This document shows, one piece after another, positions 43,660-52,201 of a stretch of 64,000 bases of DNA (positions are counted from its first letter, which is position 1; each line of letters starts with the position of its first letter). Made by a program: the position numbers and the translations under genes. Source of the DNA: a bacterium (lineage in GTDB: Bacteria > CAIWAD01); NCBI GenBank assembly GCA_030429345.1, contig JAUIFJ010000017.1, positions 28,828 to 92,827 of the forward strand, read 5' to 3'. Below the pieces are notes generated by a model. The model was not told the origin of the DNA, ran no database searches, and saw only the letters and a program-made list of their open reading frames with translations.

Positions 43660-45267
43660 ATGCCCACCCGCTTGCTGACCCTGTTTCTCCTGATGATTGC
43701 CGCCACGGCTCCCGGTCGCGCCGAATGGCTCGCCGTCATCGACCGTTCCATGCCCGAAAGTTCTGGCCTGAGCGAGGACCAGCTGATCCTGCTCTCGCAG
43801 GTGGCCCGCGGCATTGCCGGGGAAGCCACGCCGGATTCGATCCGCGTGCTCTCGGAAGAGAACACCTTCATCCTGCTCGAGGAAGCGGGCATCGACCCGG
43901 CGGATTGCGAAGGCCAATGCGAGATCGACATTGCCCGCCAGCTGCAGGCCGATTGGCTGCTGTCGACCCAGATCGTGCGTTTCGGCAGCAACTGGACCAT
44001 GCAGCTGAACCTCTTCCGCACCGAAAGCGGCGAACTGGTGGCCAGCGAGATCCGCGGCGAAGCCCGCGAGGAGAACCTGGTCGAAAGCGCGCGCCGGGGC
44101 ACACGAGCCCTCTTCCGTGAACTCTTCGCTCCCCCGACGCCCGCCGTATACAGCGCGGACAGCCTTCTTGCGCCTCCGATCGGCGTATACGACTGGCTGA
44201 TCGACAGCCGCCCCCGCGAGGCCCACGTGATCCTGGACGGCCTGCCGGCCGGGCAGACTCCGCTGCAGCTCGAACTGGAGCCGGGCCCGCACCGCCTGCG
44301 CCTCGAGCTGGCCGAGCACGAGGCCCAGGAGCGGGAGATCCTCGTGCACGATGACGGCGCCGAACTCTTCCTGATGCAGGCCCTCCCCGGAGTCCTGGAG
44401 CTGGAGAGCCGCCCGACCGATCTGCCCGTGAGACTCGACGGCCTGACCATCGGCAGCACGCCGCTGCGCCGCAGCCTGGATGCCGGCTCGTATACGCTCG
44501 AGGTCGGCGACCCGAAGCGGCACCAGGTGCGCGGCATGCCGCTCCGCATCCAGGCAGGCGAGACCCAGCGGCTGTCGCTGGAGGTCGACGAGCGCCTGGG
44601 CCGCCTGGCCATTGCGGCCATGGACCGCCGGGAGCGGTCGCTGAGCCTGCCGGTGAATGTAGACGGAAAACAAAGGGGACGCACTCCGCTTACTCTCAGC
44701 CTGCCGCCCGGCGATTATCGCGTGAAAGTAGGCGACTCCGAGCGCCAGGCCCGCGTCGAGCCCGACGGCCGGGCGGAGCTGCTCTTCCGCGACCAGAAGA
44801 AACTGCAGGAGGGCCCCGAGCGCATGGGGACCATCGGCGTGGCCTTTGGCCAGGACCGGGGACGTCTGGACTGGATCCGCTCGCACGGCATCCACGAGGA
44901 CATCGGCTTCAGCGGGAACATGCCCGGCGTCGTGATCCACCTGGACCTGCTGCACCGGAAGTGGTGGGCCCTGGCCTACCGCCACGAGGGCTTCTGGACC
45001 CGGCTCAGCCTCCGCCCTCCCGGCAAGAGCGAGTCCCGAAGCCTGGACATGGTGACACACGGAAGTTCCCTGGCCCTGCAGTACAAGCTGGACCGGCTGG
45101 TCTTCGGCGGCCTGCTGGGGCGCAACTGGGAGTTCACCGTCAAGGACGAGCACAGCGTGAGACACGGCTACAACTGGCTCGGCCTGCAGGCCGGCCTGCG
45201 CAAGTTCTACCTGGAAGCGCGCCGAAGGCAGGGGGAGACCAGCCTGCGGGTGGTGTGGCTGTTCTAG
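43660..45267 (+). CDS. exported protein with CsgG/FlgO-like N-terminus and three PEGA domains
   Basis: The 535 residues start with a signal peptide (LLTLFLLMIAATAPGRA). Region 22-155 has the ordering SEENTFILLEEAGIDPADCE, CEIDIARQLQADWLLSTQ, SGELVASE, typical of TolB/CsgG-like N-terminal domains with a Cys pair. Three PEGA repeats follow: about 185-225 (AHVILDGLPAGQTPLQLELE), 255-290 (LPVRLDGLTIGSTPLRRSLD) and 330-360 (LPVNVDGKQRGRTPLTLSLP). The last 150 residues are beta-rich and end in VVWLF, a hydrophobic aromatic end that could be an outer-membrane barrel signal. It may be an envelope sensor or scaffold; the function is unknown. It is alone on its strand beside a divergent tRNA-Arg. Confidence 0.8.
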   Translation: MPTRLLTLFLLMIAATAPGRAEWLAVIDRSMPESSGLSEDQLILLSQVARGIAGEATPDSIRVLSEENTFILLEEAGIDPADCEGQCEIDIARQLQADWLLSTQIVRFGSNWTMQLNLFRTESGELVASEIRGEAREENLVESARRGTRALFRELFAPPTPAVYSADSLLAPPIGVYDWLIDSRPREAHVILDGLPAGQTPLQLELEPGPHRLRLELAEHEAQEREILVHDDGAELFLMQALPGVLELESRPTDLPVRLDGLTIGSTPLRRSLDAGSYTLEVGDPKRHQVRGMPLRIQAGETQRLSLEVDERLGRLAIAAMDRRERSLSLPVNVDGKQRGRTPLTLSLPPGDYRVKVGDSERQARVEPDGRAELLFRDQKKLQEGPERMGTIGVAFGQDRGRLDWIRSHGIHEDIGFSGNMPGVVIHLDLLHRKWWALAYRHEGFWTRLSLRPPGKSESRSLDMVTHGSSLALQYKLDRLVFGGLLGRNWEFTVKDEHSVRHGYNWLGLQAGLRKFYLEARRRQGETSLRVVWLF

Positions 45268-45341
45268 GGAGACGCGCCCTGGCGACCCGATTCGTCACCT
45301 GTGTTACGACGCCAAAACCGACTCATCCCATCCTGCATTTC

Positions 45342-45387
45342 TTCTCCGTGCTCTCCGTCTTCCCCGCGCTCTCCGTGCGAGCTCTTC
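45342..45387. repeat. CTCCGTG-type dispersed repeat, copy 1
   Basis: This is a series of CTCCGTG/CTCTCCGT/CCCCGCG units about 9-10 bases apart, ending CTCCGTGCGAGCTCTTC. The reverse complement of 62762-62806 aligns over nearly the whole length (about three quarters identical by eye). It lies between the ends of two convergent genes. Confidence 0.65.
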
Positions 45388-45397
45388 AAAAAGAACA

Positions 45398-45430
45398 CGG
45401 CCGACTCCAGGGAGCCGGCCGCTTTCTTTC
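45398..45430. terminator. bidirectional terminator between the PEGA gene and ftsZ
   Basis: CGGCCG (45398) pairs with CGGCCG ending at 45421, with an inner CTC/GAG after one mismatch. It is followed by CTTTCTTTCC on the plus strand and by TGTTCTTTTT on the minus strand. Confidence 0.65.
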
Positions 45431-45510
45431 CTCTCCGGGAAAGAACAAGGGGAGAAAACAGTGGCGATGCCGCCAAGGGGGAAGCGGCACCGCGGGAAAG
45501 AGTCAATCCG

Positions 45511-46752
45511 CTAGTCCATGGACCGGCGCAGGAAAGTCGGGATCTCCAGGTTGTCCTGTTCGCGCCGGCTGTCCGCCGGGTTGGCCGCGGGACGCGCCGG
45601 TTCCTCCCGGGGCTCGGGCGCGGGAGCAGGCGTCTCACGCACCGGTTCCGCCGGGCGCGCCGCCGGCCAGTCGACGACACGGCTCTCGCCCTGGCCGGCC
45701 GGGGCCTGGGGACGCGCCGCCGCTCCCTGGCCGGGCAGGACATAGGTCCGCTGGGTGTTCTGGGGAGCCGGCTGGCTGGCCTCGTTCTCACCCAGTCCCG
45801 TGGCAATGACTGTCACACGGATCTCGCCGTCCATGGAAGGATCCGTCACGGCGCCGAAGAAGATGTCGCAGTCCGGCCCGGCCTCGTCGTAGATCACGTT
45901 GCTGGCTTCGCTGACATCGTTGAGCGTCATCTTGCTGCCGCCGGTGATGTTGATCAGCAGGGCGCGGGCGCCGTTGATCGAGCATTCGTCGAGCAGCGGA
46001 CTGCTGACCGCCTTCTGGGCCGCCTCCACCGCCGCGTACTCACCGGTCGCGGAGCCGACGCCCATGAGGGCCTCGCCGGGCTCGCTCATCACGGCGCGCA
46101 CGTCGGCGAAATCCAGGTTGATCAGGCCGGTGACCGTGATCAGGTCGCTGATCCCCTTGACCGCCTGCAGCAGCACCTCGTCGGCGATCTTGAAGGCGTC
46201 CGAGATCGAGGTCGAATTGTCTACAATCGACTGCAGGCGCTGGTTGGGGACGACGATCAGCGTATCGACGCATTCCTTGAGGCGGGCGATGCCCTCGTCC
46301 GCACGGCGCATGCGGGGACGCCCCTCGAAGGTGAAGGGGCGTGAGACGATGCCCACCGTCAGCGCGCCGGCCTCCCGGGCCCTGGCGGCGACTTCCGGGG
46401 CGGCGCCCGTTCCCGTGCCCCCGCCCATGCCGGCCGTGACGAAGACCATGTCGACGCCCTGGACCAGCGGCTGGATCTCCTCGACATCCTCGAGTACGGC
46501 GCGACGGGCCCGTTCCGGGTCCGCCCCGGCGCCCAGGCCGCGGGTCTCGACCTTGCCGATCTGGACCTTGACCGGCGCCGAGTTGGCGGTCAGCGCCTGC
46601 ATGTCCGTGTTGACCACGGCGAATTCGACGCCCTTGAGATGCGAGTGGATCATGCGATCCACCGCATTGCCACCGGCGCCGCCGACTCCTACGACCCGGA
46701 TCCTGGCGCCATCGCTGGGGCCGTCATCCAGTGTGAACAGCAACTCAGACAT
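45511..46752 (-). CDS. ftsZ: cell division protein FtsZ
   Basis: The 413-residue tubulin-like GTPase forms the Z ring. It has RVVGVGGAGGNAVDRM, the tubulin signature AGMGGGTGTGAAP, the synergy loop region INLDFADVRAVM, and after an Ala/Pro/Glu-rich linker (about 330-400) the C-terminal binding peptide LEIPTFLRRSMD that recruits FtsA. It is the last gene of the dcw cluster, 100 bases after the second ftsA, so a promoter of its own is likely; a TATACA box at 46823-46836 (minus) lacks a clear -35. Confidence 0.98.
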   Translation of the reverse strand: MSELLFTLDDGPSDGARIRVVGVGGAGGNAVDRMIHSHLKGVEFAVVNTDMQALTANSAPVKVQIGKVETRGLGAGADPERARRAVLEDVEEIQPLVQGVDMVFVTAGMGGGTGTGAAPEVAARAREAGALTVGIVSRPFTFEGRPRMRRADEGIARLKECVDTLIVVPNQRLQSIVDNSTSISDAFKIADEVLLQAVKGISDLITVTGLINLDFADVRAVMSEPGEALMGVGSATGEYAAVEAAQKAVSSPLLDECSINGARALLINITGGSKMTLNDVSEASNVIYDEAGPDCDIFFGAVTDPSMDGEIRVTVIATGLGENEASQPAPQNTQRTYVLPGQGAAARPQAPAGQGESRVVDWPAARPAEPVRETPAPAPEPREEPARPAANPADSRREQDNLEIPTFLRRSMD

Positions 46753-46852
46753 TTTCCGTCTCCCCTTGAAAGTGTCCGTGTACGGACTGCCCGTGAGCCA
46801 GGCCCAAAGGACCTGCGGACAGAGCTAATGTTGTATAATCCGTTCTCAATGT

Positions 46853-48124
46853 CTACAACGCGGCAGTGTCACTCAGCCGCTTGTTGTATCTCATCCACTG
46901 CCGCAGGCTCCCCCCGAGACGCGCCAGCATGCCGCGAGGCTGGGACTTGCCGGCGGGCACCTGGGACTGCTCCATCCGGGCCGCTCCCAGCGCCGCTGTC
47001 CAGCTTTCCGGCTCCATGCTCTCCTCGACCCCGATCACCTTCTCGGGCAGGCCGACACGTACCGGCAGGCCCAGGCGTTCGACAGCGAGTTCCGGCAATC
47101 CCGCGAGGCGGGCTCCGCCTCCCGTGAGGACGATTCCCGCACCCAGCAGGCGATGATACCCGCTCGCCTGCAGGCGGCTCTCGACCCAGTCCAGGATCTC
47201 CTCGACCCGCATCTGGACGATCTGGCAAAGCTGGCTGCGGCTGATCTCCTCGCCGTGTCCGCCTCCCATGGTGCCGACGCTGAAGCGCTCGTCGCGGCGG
47301 ATCAGCTTCTGGCTGCAGCAGCCCCAGCGGCGCTTGACCTCCTCGGACTCGCTATGCGGCGTACGGAGCGCCATGGTGATGTCCCGTGTGATGTTCTCGC
47401 CGCCGATGCCGCACACGGCCACCGTCCGGAGTCGTCCTGCCTGGTATACCGCCAGGTCGGTGGTTCCGCCGCCGATGTCGAGCAGGGCCACGCCCAGGTC
47501 GCGCTCGTCGGGACGCAGGGTGATTTCCGCCGCCCCCAGGATGCCCAGGCCCATGCCCTCGACCGACAGGCCCGCCCGCTCCACGCAGCGCCCCAGGTTC
47601 TGGGTCGCCGTTACGGGACAGCTGACGAGCATCACGCGCCCTTCCAGGCGCAGCCCGTTGATGCCGACCGGATTGCGGATGCCGGGAATCCCGTCCAGGG
47701 TGAAATCCTGCGGGATCACGTGGAGGTAGCGCCGGTCGATGGCGAGGGCCTCTTCCTTGCGCGCGTGCTCGATCACCGTGCGAAGGTGTTCGGGCCGCAC
47801 CAGGCTGGAGGCCGTATCACGAGGGTTCCGCGTGATGTCGATCGCCGCGCGGCGCTGCTGGCATTCCACCTGCTCGCTGGTCATCGCCACGCGCAGGGAG
47901 TCGATCGGCCTCCCCGCGCTGTCCTCCGCCTGCTGCACGGCCTCCTCGACCGCGGCGATGGTCTCGTCCACATTGATCGGCTGGCCGCGGCTCATGCCCG
48001 AGCAGGGAGCGAGGCCGGTTCCCAGCACCTTGAGCACGCCGTCCTCCAGCTGCTCGACCAGCACGGCCTTGATCGTCGTCGTGCCCAGGTCGAGCACGCA
48101 GCGCATACGCCGTCGTACAGCCAT
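46853..48124 (-). CDS. FtsA paralogue next to ftsZ (FtsA2)
   Basis: The 423-residue actin-like ATPase has phosphate-1 VLDLGTTTIKAVLVEQ, a 1C/SHS2-type insert about 85-165 (VAMTSEQVECQQRRAAIDIT, VIPQDFTLDGIPGIRNPVG), phosphate-2 ALLDIGGGTTDLAVY and adenosine motif IVLTGGGARLAGLP. The C-terminus MLARLGGSLRQWMRYNK is a good amphipathic membrane-targeting helix, followed by a 10-residue tail. The adenosine motif is closer to canonical FtsA than in its neighbour. It begins one base after the stop of the other ftsA, with GGAGG in the end of that gene. Confidence 0.9.
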   Translation of the reverse strand: MAVRRRMRCVLDLGTTTIKAVLVEQLEDGVLKVLGTGLAPCSGMSRGQPINVDETIAAVEEAVQQAEDSAGRPIDSLRVAMTSEQVECQQRRAAIDITRNPRDTASSLVRPEHLRTVIEHARKEEALAIDRRYLHVIPQDFTLDGIPGIRNPVGINGLRLEGRVMLVSCPVTATQNLGRCVERAGLSVEGMGLGILGAAEITLRPDERDLGVALLDIGGGTTDLAVYQAGRLRTVAVCGIGGENITRDITMALRTPHSESEEVKRRWGCCSQKLIRRDERFSVGTMGGGHGEEISRSQLCQIVQMRVEEILDWVESRLQASGYHRLLGAGIVLTGGGARLAGLPELAVERLGLPVRVGLPEKVIGVEESMEPESWTAALGAARMEQSQVPAGKSQPRGMLARLGGSLRQWMRYNKRLSDTAAL

Positions 48125-48125
48125 C

Positions 48126-49403
48126 CTACCTCCAGCCCACGAGTTGGCCCAGTCTGCGCATCAGTCCTCCGCGGCGTGTGCCGGCGCGGGCGTCCATGTT
48201 GTCGAAGGCGCCGATCGCCGGATACTGGCCGCGGTCCAGGTCCCCTTCGGCGGCGGCCGCGTGCAGCAGCAGGCCGACGCCGGTGGCGTGTTCGCCCCGC
48301 TGCAGCATCTCGGACAGGCCGAGCAGGTTGCCCGGTGTCGCGACCCTCGCCGGCATGCCCAGAACCCGCTCGGCAAGGGCGCCGAGCCCCGGCGTGTGCG
48401 CCACTCCGCCGCAGAGCACCAGGCCGGCCGCCAGTCGGCCTTCGAGTCCCATGGACTGGACCTGGACGGCGACGTGTTCCAGGATCTCCCTCAGCCTCGC
48501 GTTGAGGATCGAGGCCAGGTAGCTCCGGAAATACTGTCGCACGAAGGCGCCGTTCACGTCCGGCACGTCGACCTGCTCGTCCTTTTCGCCCAGCAGGTGC
48601 GGATCGGCGACGCCGTGCTCCAGCTTGACGCGCTCGGCGACCGCCATCGAGGTCTTGAGCACCACGGCCAGGTCCCGTGTCAGGGTTTCTCCGGCATAGG
48701 GAAAGGACCAGCTGTGGCGGATTGCTCCTTCGACGAAGAAGGCCGCGTCCACGGTTCCGCCGCCCAGGTCGAGCAGGATCGATCCCATCTCCTTCTCTTC
48801 CCGGCTCAGCACCGCGTAGCTGCTGGCGAGCGGGCTGTAGACCATGCCGGCCAGGCGCAGGCCGGCGCGCTCGCTGACCCGGCGCAGGTTGCTCTGGCTT
48901 GTGATCGCTCCCAGGACCAGGTGCGTGTTCACTCCCAGCCGGAAACCGACCATGCCGATCGGGTTGGGCACGGCGCTCTGCCCGTCCACGGTGAAGGACT
49001 GCGGAATCGAGTGCAGCAGGCTCTTGTCCAGCGGCAGCTGAACCGAGCGCGAGGACTCGACGGCGCGCTCCACGTCCTCCAGGGCGATGTCGTGTCCCAC
49101 GGTAGGGTCCTGCGGCGTGAAGGACAGTCCGCCGTCGGAATTGATGCACTGGATGTGATCCCCGCTGATGCCCGCCGTGATCGACGGCATCCGCTCCTCG
49201 GCCATTTCCTCGGCCAGGTGGGAGGCCGTCACCAGGGCGGCGGACGCGCTTTCCAGGTCCGTGATCGCGCCCTGGCGCACCCCCCCGCTCTCGGCGATGC
49301 CGATGCCGCGCACGTGGATCAGGCCGCTCTGGTCCACCTCCCCGATCAGGGCCGTGGTCTTGTGGCTGCCCAGGTCGACGGCGCCGATGAGCCGCTTAGC
49401 CAT
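48126..49403 (-). CDS. ftsA: cell division protein FtsA (first of two tandem paralogues)
   Basis: The 425 residues have phosphate-1 IGAVDLGSHKTTALIGEV, a 1C domain about 85-165 (TAGISGDHIQCINSDGGLSF, SIPQSFTVDGQSAVPNPIG), phosphate-2 ILLDLGGGTVDAAFF and adenosine motif LVLCGGVAHTPGLG, with Val-Ala instead of the usual Gly-Ala. The C-terminus GLMRRLGQLVGWR is an amphipathic membrane-targeting helix ending the protein. FtsA tethers FtsZ to the membrane and recruits later division proteins. It overlaps ftsQ by ATGGCTAA and sits one base before the second ftsA. Confidence 0.93.
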   Translation of the reverse strand: MAKRLIGAVDLGSHKTTALIGEVDQSGLIHVRGIGIAESGGVRQGAITDLESASAALVTASHLAEEMAEERMPSITAGISGDHIQCINSDGGLSFTPQDPTVGHDIALEDVERAVESSRSVQLPLDKSLLHSIPQSFTVDGQSAVPNPIGMVGFRLGVNTHLVLGAITSQSNLRRVSERAGLRLAGMVYSPLASSYAVLSREEKEMGSILLDLGGGTVDAAFFVEGAIRHSWSFPYAGETLTRDLAVVLKTSMAVAERVKLEHGVADPHLLGEKDEQVDVPDVNGAFVRQYFRSYLASILNARLREILEHVAVQVQSMGLEGRLAAGLVLCGGVAHTPGLGALAERVLGMPARVATPGNLLGLSEMLQRGEHATGVGLLLHAAAAEGDLDRGQYPAIGAFDNMDARAGTRRGGLMRRLGQLVGWR

Positions 49404-50178
49404 GGTTCCTCCGGACGATCACCTGGTTGACGAATCGCAGATCCACTTCCGCCTCCTCTTCCAGCAGGGCCGGCCGTCCCTGGATCACGCCGGCCAACAG
49501 GGCCAGACCGTGTTCCAGGTCGTCCCGGCGCAGCAGCACGCGCGCCGGCCTCTCGCGCAATCGCAGTTCCGGCGCTTCCCCCCAGCGGAGTTCCGCCAGG
49601 CGCACGAAGATGCCCGGAGCCGTCCGCCGGATCAGCTCGACCGCAGCGGCCACTTCGGCCAATTCGTCAGGGCCGGCCTGCTCCGGGCCGCTGACCAGCG
49701 GAAGATCCAGCGCCAGTCCGCTGCCCGGCAGCGGAAGCAGCTGGCCGTCCCCGGCAAGCACCATCACCCCGCGGCTCGTGTTGCAGAGCGCGACCGCGCG
49801 ATGCTCGCGTATACGAAGCTCGATCGCGTTCGGCCACTGGCGAAGCAGCTCCGCCCCGCGGATCCAGGGCTGCGCCGCGAGGGCCAGGTCCAGGTCCTGG
49901 CGATGGATGCTTCCCAGCGGCCGCCCGATCAGCTTGTCCAGTTCGGCGCGCAGGCTCTCTTCCCGGGCGTGGAGCAATCCGCTGACGGTCCACTTCTTCA
50001 GGGGGAACAGGTCCAGCGCCTCCGCCTTGCGACCCAGTTCCGGTCCCTTGAGTGCCAGCAGGGCCGGCAGCAGCGCCAGGGCCGTCCAGCCGGCCACCGC
50101 GCCCAGGCGACGCAGTCCGCGCTGCAGGCGGCGTTGCCTCCCGTTGACCGCTTTGCCCCGTTTGCGGCTGGCGCTCAT
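49396..50178 (-). CDS. ftsQ: cell division protein FtsQ
   Basis: The 260-residue bitopic protein has a basic cytoplasmic tail (about 1-25), a membrane helix (VAGWTALALLPALLAL), a POTRA domain (KWTVSGLLHAREESLRAELD, LGSIHRQDLDLALAAQPWI) and then a beta domain (AIELRIREHRAVALCNT, LLPLPGSGLALDLPLVSG). FtsQ links early and late divisome components with FtsL. The ATG overlaps the murB stop (ATGA). Confidence 0.92.
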   Translation of the reverse strand: MSASRKRGKAVNGRQRRLQRGLRRLGAVAGWTALALLPALLALKGPELGRKAEALDLFPLKKWTVSGLLHAREESLRAELDKLIGRPLGSIHRQDLDLALAAQPWIRGAELLRQWPNAIELRIREHRAVALCNTSRGVMVLAGDGQLLPLPGSGLALDLPLVSGPEQAGPDELAEVAAAVELIRRTAPGIFVRLAELRWGEAPELRLRERPARVLLRRDDLEHGLALLAGVIQGRPALLEEEAEVDLRFVNQVIVRRNHG

Positions 50179-51086
50179 GGCCGGTGCTCCCTCTCGATGC
50201 AGCGGAACTCCTCTTCCAGGCGGACTCCGCTGTGCTCGTATACGCCTTCCTTGACCCGCTCGACGAGTTCGAGCACCTGGGCCGCCGTGCCCTCCCCGTG
50301 ATTCACGAAGAAATTCGCGTGTACGGACGAGACCTCGATGTCGCCGCAGCGCTGCCCCTTGAAGCCCGCCTCCTCGATCAGCTTGCCCGGGTAGAGTTCC
50401 GGACCCGGGCGCTTGAAAACGCTGCCGCAGGTCCATGCGCGCAGCGGCTGCGTCTCCTGGCGGTACTTCTGGCAGGCCTGTGTCCGTTCGCGGACCTGCT
50501 CCGCGGAGCCGGGGTTCATGCACAGACGGGCGAAGAGAGCCGTGCTCTCGCTCAGCGCACCGCAACGACGATAGCTGAAATCCAGTTCCTCGCTTTCGAG
50601 CCAGGAGGTCGATCCGTCCGCCTGCAGGACCTGGACGGCTTCGACCACGTTGCCCGTCTCGGAACCGTGCGCTCCGGCGTTCATGCGCAGCGCGCCGCCG
50701 AGCAGGGCCGGAATCCCCACGAGGAATTCCAGTCCGGACAAGCCTTCACGGGCAGCCCTGCGCGCCAGGCTGCCGACGGGCACCGCCGCGCCGCAATGGA
50801 TCACATGCTCGCGCACCTGCAGTTCACGGAACTCGCCGGCAAGACGGATCACGACACCGGGCAGGCCCTCGTCCGGGAAAAGCAGGTTCGACCCGTTGCC
50901 GATCAGCCACCAGGGCAGGCCCTCCTCGCGTACGCTTCCCAGGAGATCCGCCAGTTCGCCCGGGCTGCGCGGCTCGGCCAGCAGGGCCGCCGGCCCTCCG
51001 ATGCGCCAGGTGCAGCACTCGCTCAAGGGCACTTCCGTGAGACAGATCGCGGGGAAGCGCTCCCGAATTCCCTGCACCGCGCTCAT
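50175..51086 (-). CDS. murB: UDP-N-acetylenolpyruvoylglucosamine reductase
   Basis: The 303-residue FAD enzyme reduces UDP-GlcNAc-enolpyruvate to UDP-MurNAc. Motifs are WWLIGNGSNLLFPDEGLPGV, VGIPALLGGALRMNAGAHGS, CGSVFKRP (catalytic Ser) and ANFFVNHGEGTAAQVLEL (catalytic Glu region). It is of the short type II form, lacking the extra loop of E. coli MurB. murC, usually beside it, is missing. It overlaps ftsW and ftsQ by ATGA. Confidence 0.96.
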   Translation of the reverse strand: MSAVQGIRERFPAICLTEVPLSECCTWRIGGPAALLAEPRSPGELADLLGSVREEGLPWWLIGNGSNLLFPDEGLPGVVIRLAGEFRELQVREHVIHCGAAVPVGSLARRAAREGLSGLEFLVGIPALLGGALRMNAGAHGSETGNVVEAVQVLQADGSTSWLESEELDFSYRRCGALSESTALFARLCMNPGSAEQVRERTQACQKYRQETQPLRAWTCGSVFKRPGPELYPGKLIEEAGFKGQRCGDIEVSSVHANFFVNHGEGTAAQVLELVERVKEGVYEHSGVRLEEEFRCIEREHRP

Positions 51087-52201
51087 CGTCCGATGTCCAG
51101 TTTGCGCGACTGGAAACTGACGTTCATCAGGATTCCCAGGGCTCCGAGCAGGCTGACCATGGCCGTGCCGCCGAAACTGAAGAGCGGCAGGGGCAGGCCG
51201 GTCACGGGCAGCAGGCCGGTCGTGACCATCATGTTGACCAGGGCGTAGAAGGTGATCATGCCCGTGATCCCCGCGGCGAGCAGGCGCCCGAAGTGATCCG
51301 GCGCCCGTCTCACGATGTTCATGCCGCGCAGGAAGACCAGGGCATAGGCCGCCAGCAGCAGCAGGCAGCCGATGAATCCGAACTCCTCGCCCCAGATCGA
51401 GAAGATGAAGTCGTTGAAGGGTTCCGGCAGGTAGAAGTACTTCTGCATCGAGTTGCCGGCGCCGACGCCGCTAAGCCCGCCGCGCCCGAAGCCGATGTAG
51501 GACTGCATCACCTGGTCCACCGGGCTCACCGGACTGAAGAAGGACCCCAGCCACTGCTGGACCCGCACGCTGTGGAAGTCGGGCCGTGTGACAAGAGCCA
51601 GGGCCCCGATGGAGCAGGAGACAGCGGCGAAGAGGATCCAGCGCAGCGGCAGGCCGGCCAGCACGCTCATCAGCACGCAGACCGCGGCGATCACCATCAG
51701 CATGGAGAAATTGGGCTGCAGGAAGAGCAGCACCAGCAGCAGGCCGACGGGCGCCAGGGTCAGCATCAGCTTGCGGGTCTCCCAGCCTTCCTCGGAAAGC
51801 TTCGCCAGGCGTCCGGCCATGTAGATGATCACGGCGAACTTGGCCAGCTCGGAGGGCTGAAAACGCAAGGGCCCCAGCTGCAGCCAGCGCTCGGCACCGT
51901 TCATGCCCGTGTCGACCATGAACAGCAGGCCCAGGCTGAGCAGCATCAACGGCACTCCCAGGCGGCGCCAGAAGCGGTAATCGATCTTAAGGGCCACCAG
52001 GAACACGGCCAGGCCCAGCACGACTTTTTTCAGGTGAGACAGGAAGTACATGCTGGGACCCAGGCTGCGCAGGCCGTACTGGCTGCTGGCGCTGAAGACG
52101 GTGATGCAGCCGGCGAGCAGCACGGCCAGCAGGGCCACCAGCAGCAGCCGGTCGATCATGGCCGAGCCGCCGGCCACTGTTTCCGCGCGTCGATCAGCCA
52201 T
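51083..52201 (-). CDS. ftsW: SEDS peptidoglycan polymerase FtsW/RodA type
   Basis: The 372-residue protein has about ten membrane helices. It shows the SEDS pattern: MNGAERWLQLGPLRFQPSEL, QPNFSMLMVIAAVCVL, GRGGLSGVGAGNSMQKYFYL, NDFIFSIWGEEFGFIGCL and LPVTGLPLPLFSFGGTAMV. Within the dcw cluster and next to ftsI it is presumably FtsW. The ATG at 52201 was chosen because it gives the 8-base overlap ATGGCTGA with murF, mirrored at ftsQ/ftsA; another ATG 15 codons later is possible. Confidence 0.93.
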   Translation of the reverse strand: MADRRAETVAGGSAMIDRLLLVALLAVLLAGCITVFSASSQYGLRSLGPSMYFLSHLKKVVLGLAVFLVALKIDYRFWRRLGVPLMLLSLGLLFMVDTGMNGAERWLQLGPLRFQPSELAKFAVIIYMAGRLAKLSEEGWETRKLMLTLAPVGLLLVLLFLQPNFSMLMVIAAVCVLMSVLAGLPLRWILFAAVSCSIGALALVTRPDFHSVRVQQWLGSFFSPVSPVDQVMQSYIGFGRGGLSGVGAGNSMQKYFYLPEPFNDFIFSIWGEEFGFIGCLLLLAAYALVFLRGMNIVRRAPDHFGRLLAAGITGMITFYALVNMMVTTGLLPVTGLPLPLFSFGGTAMVSLLGALGILMNVSFQSRKLDIGR

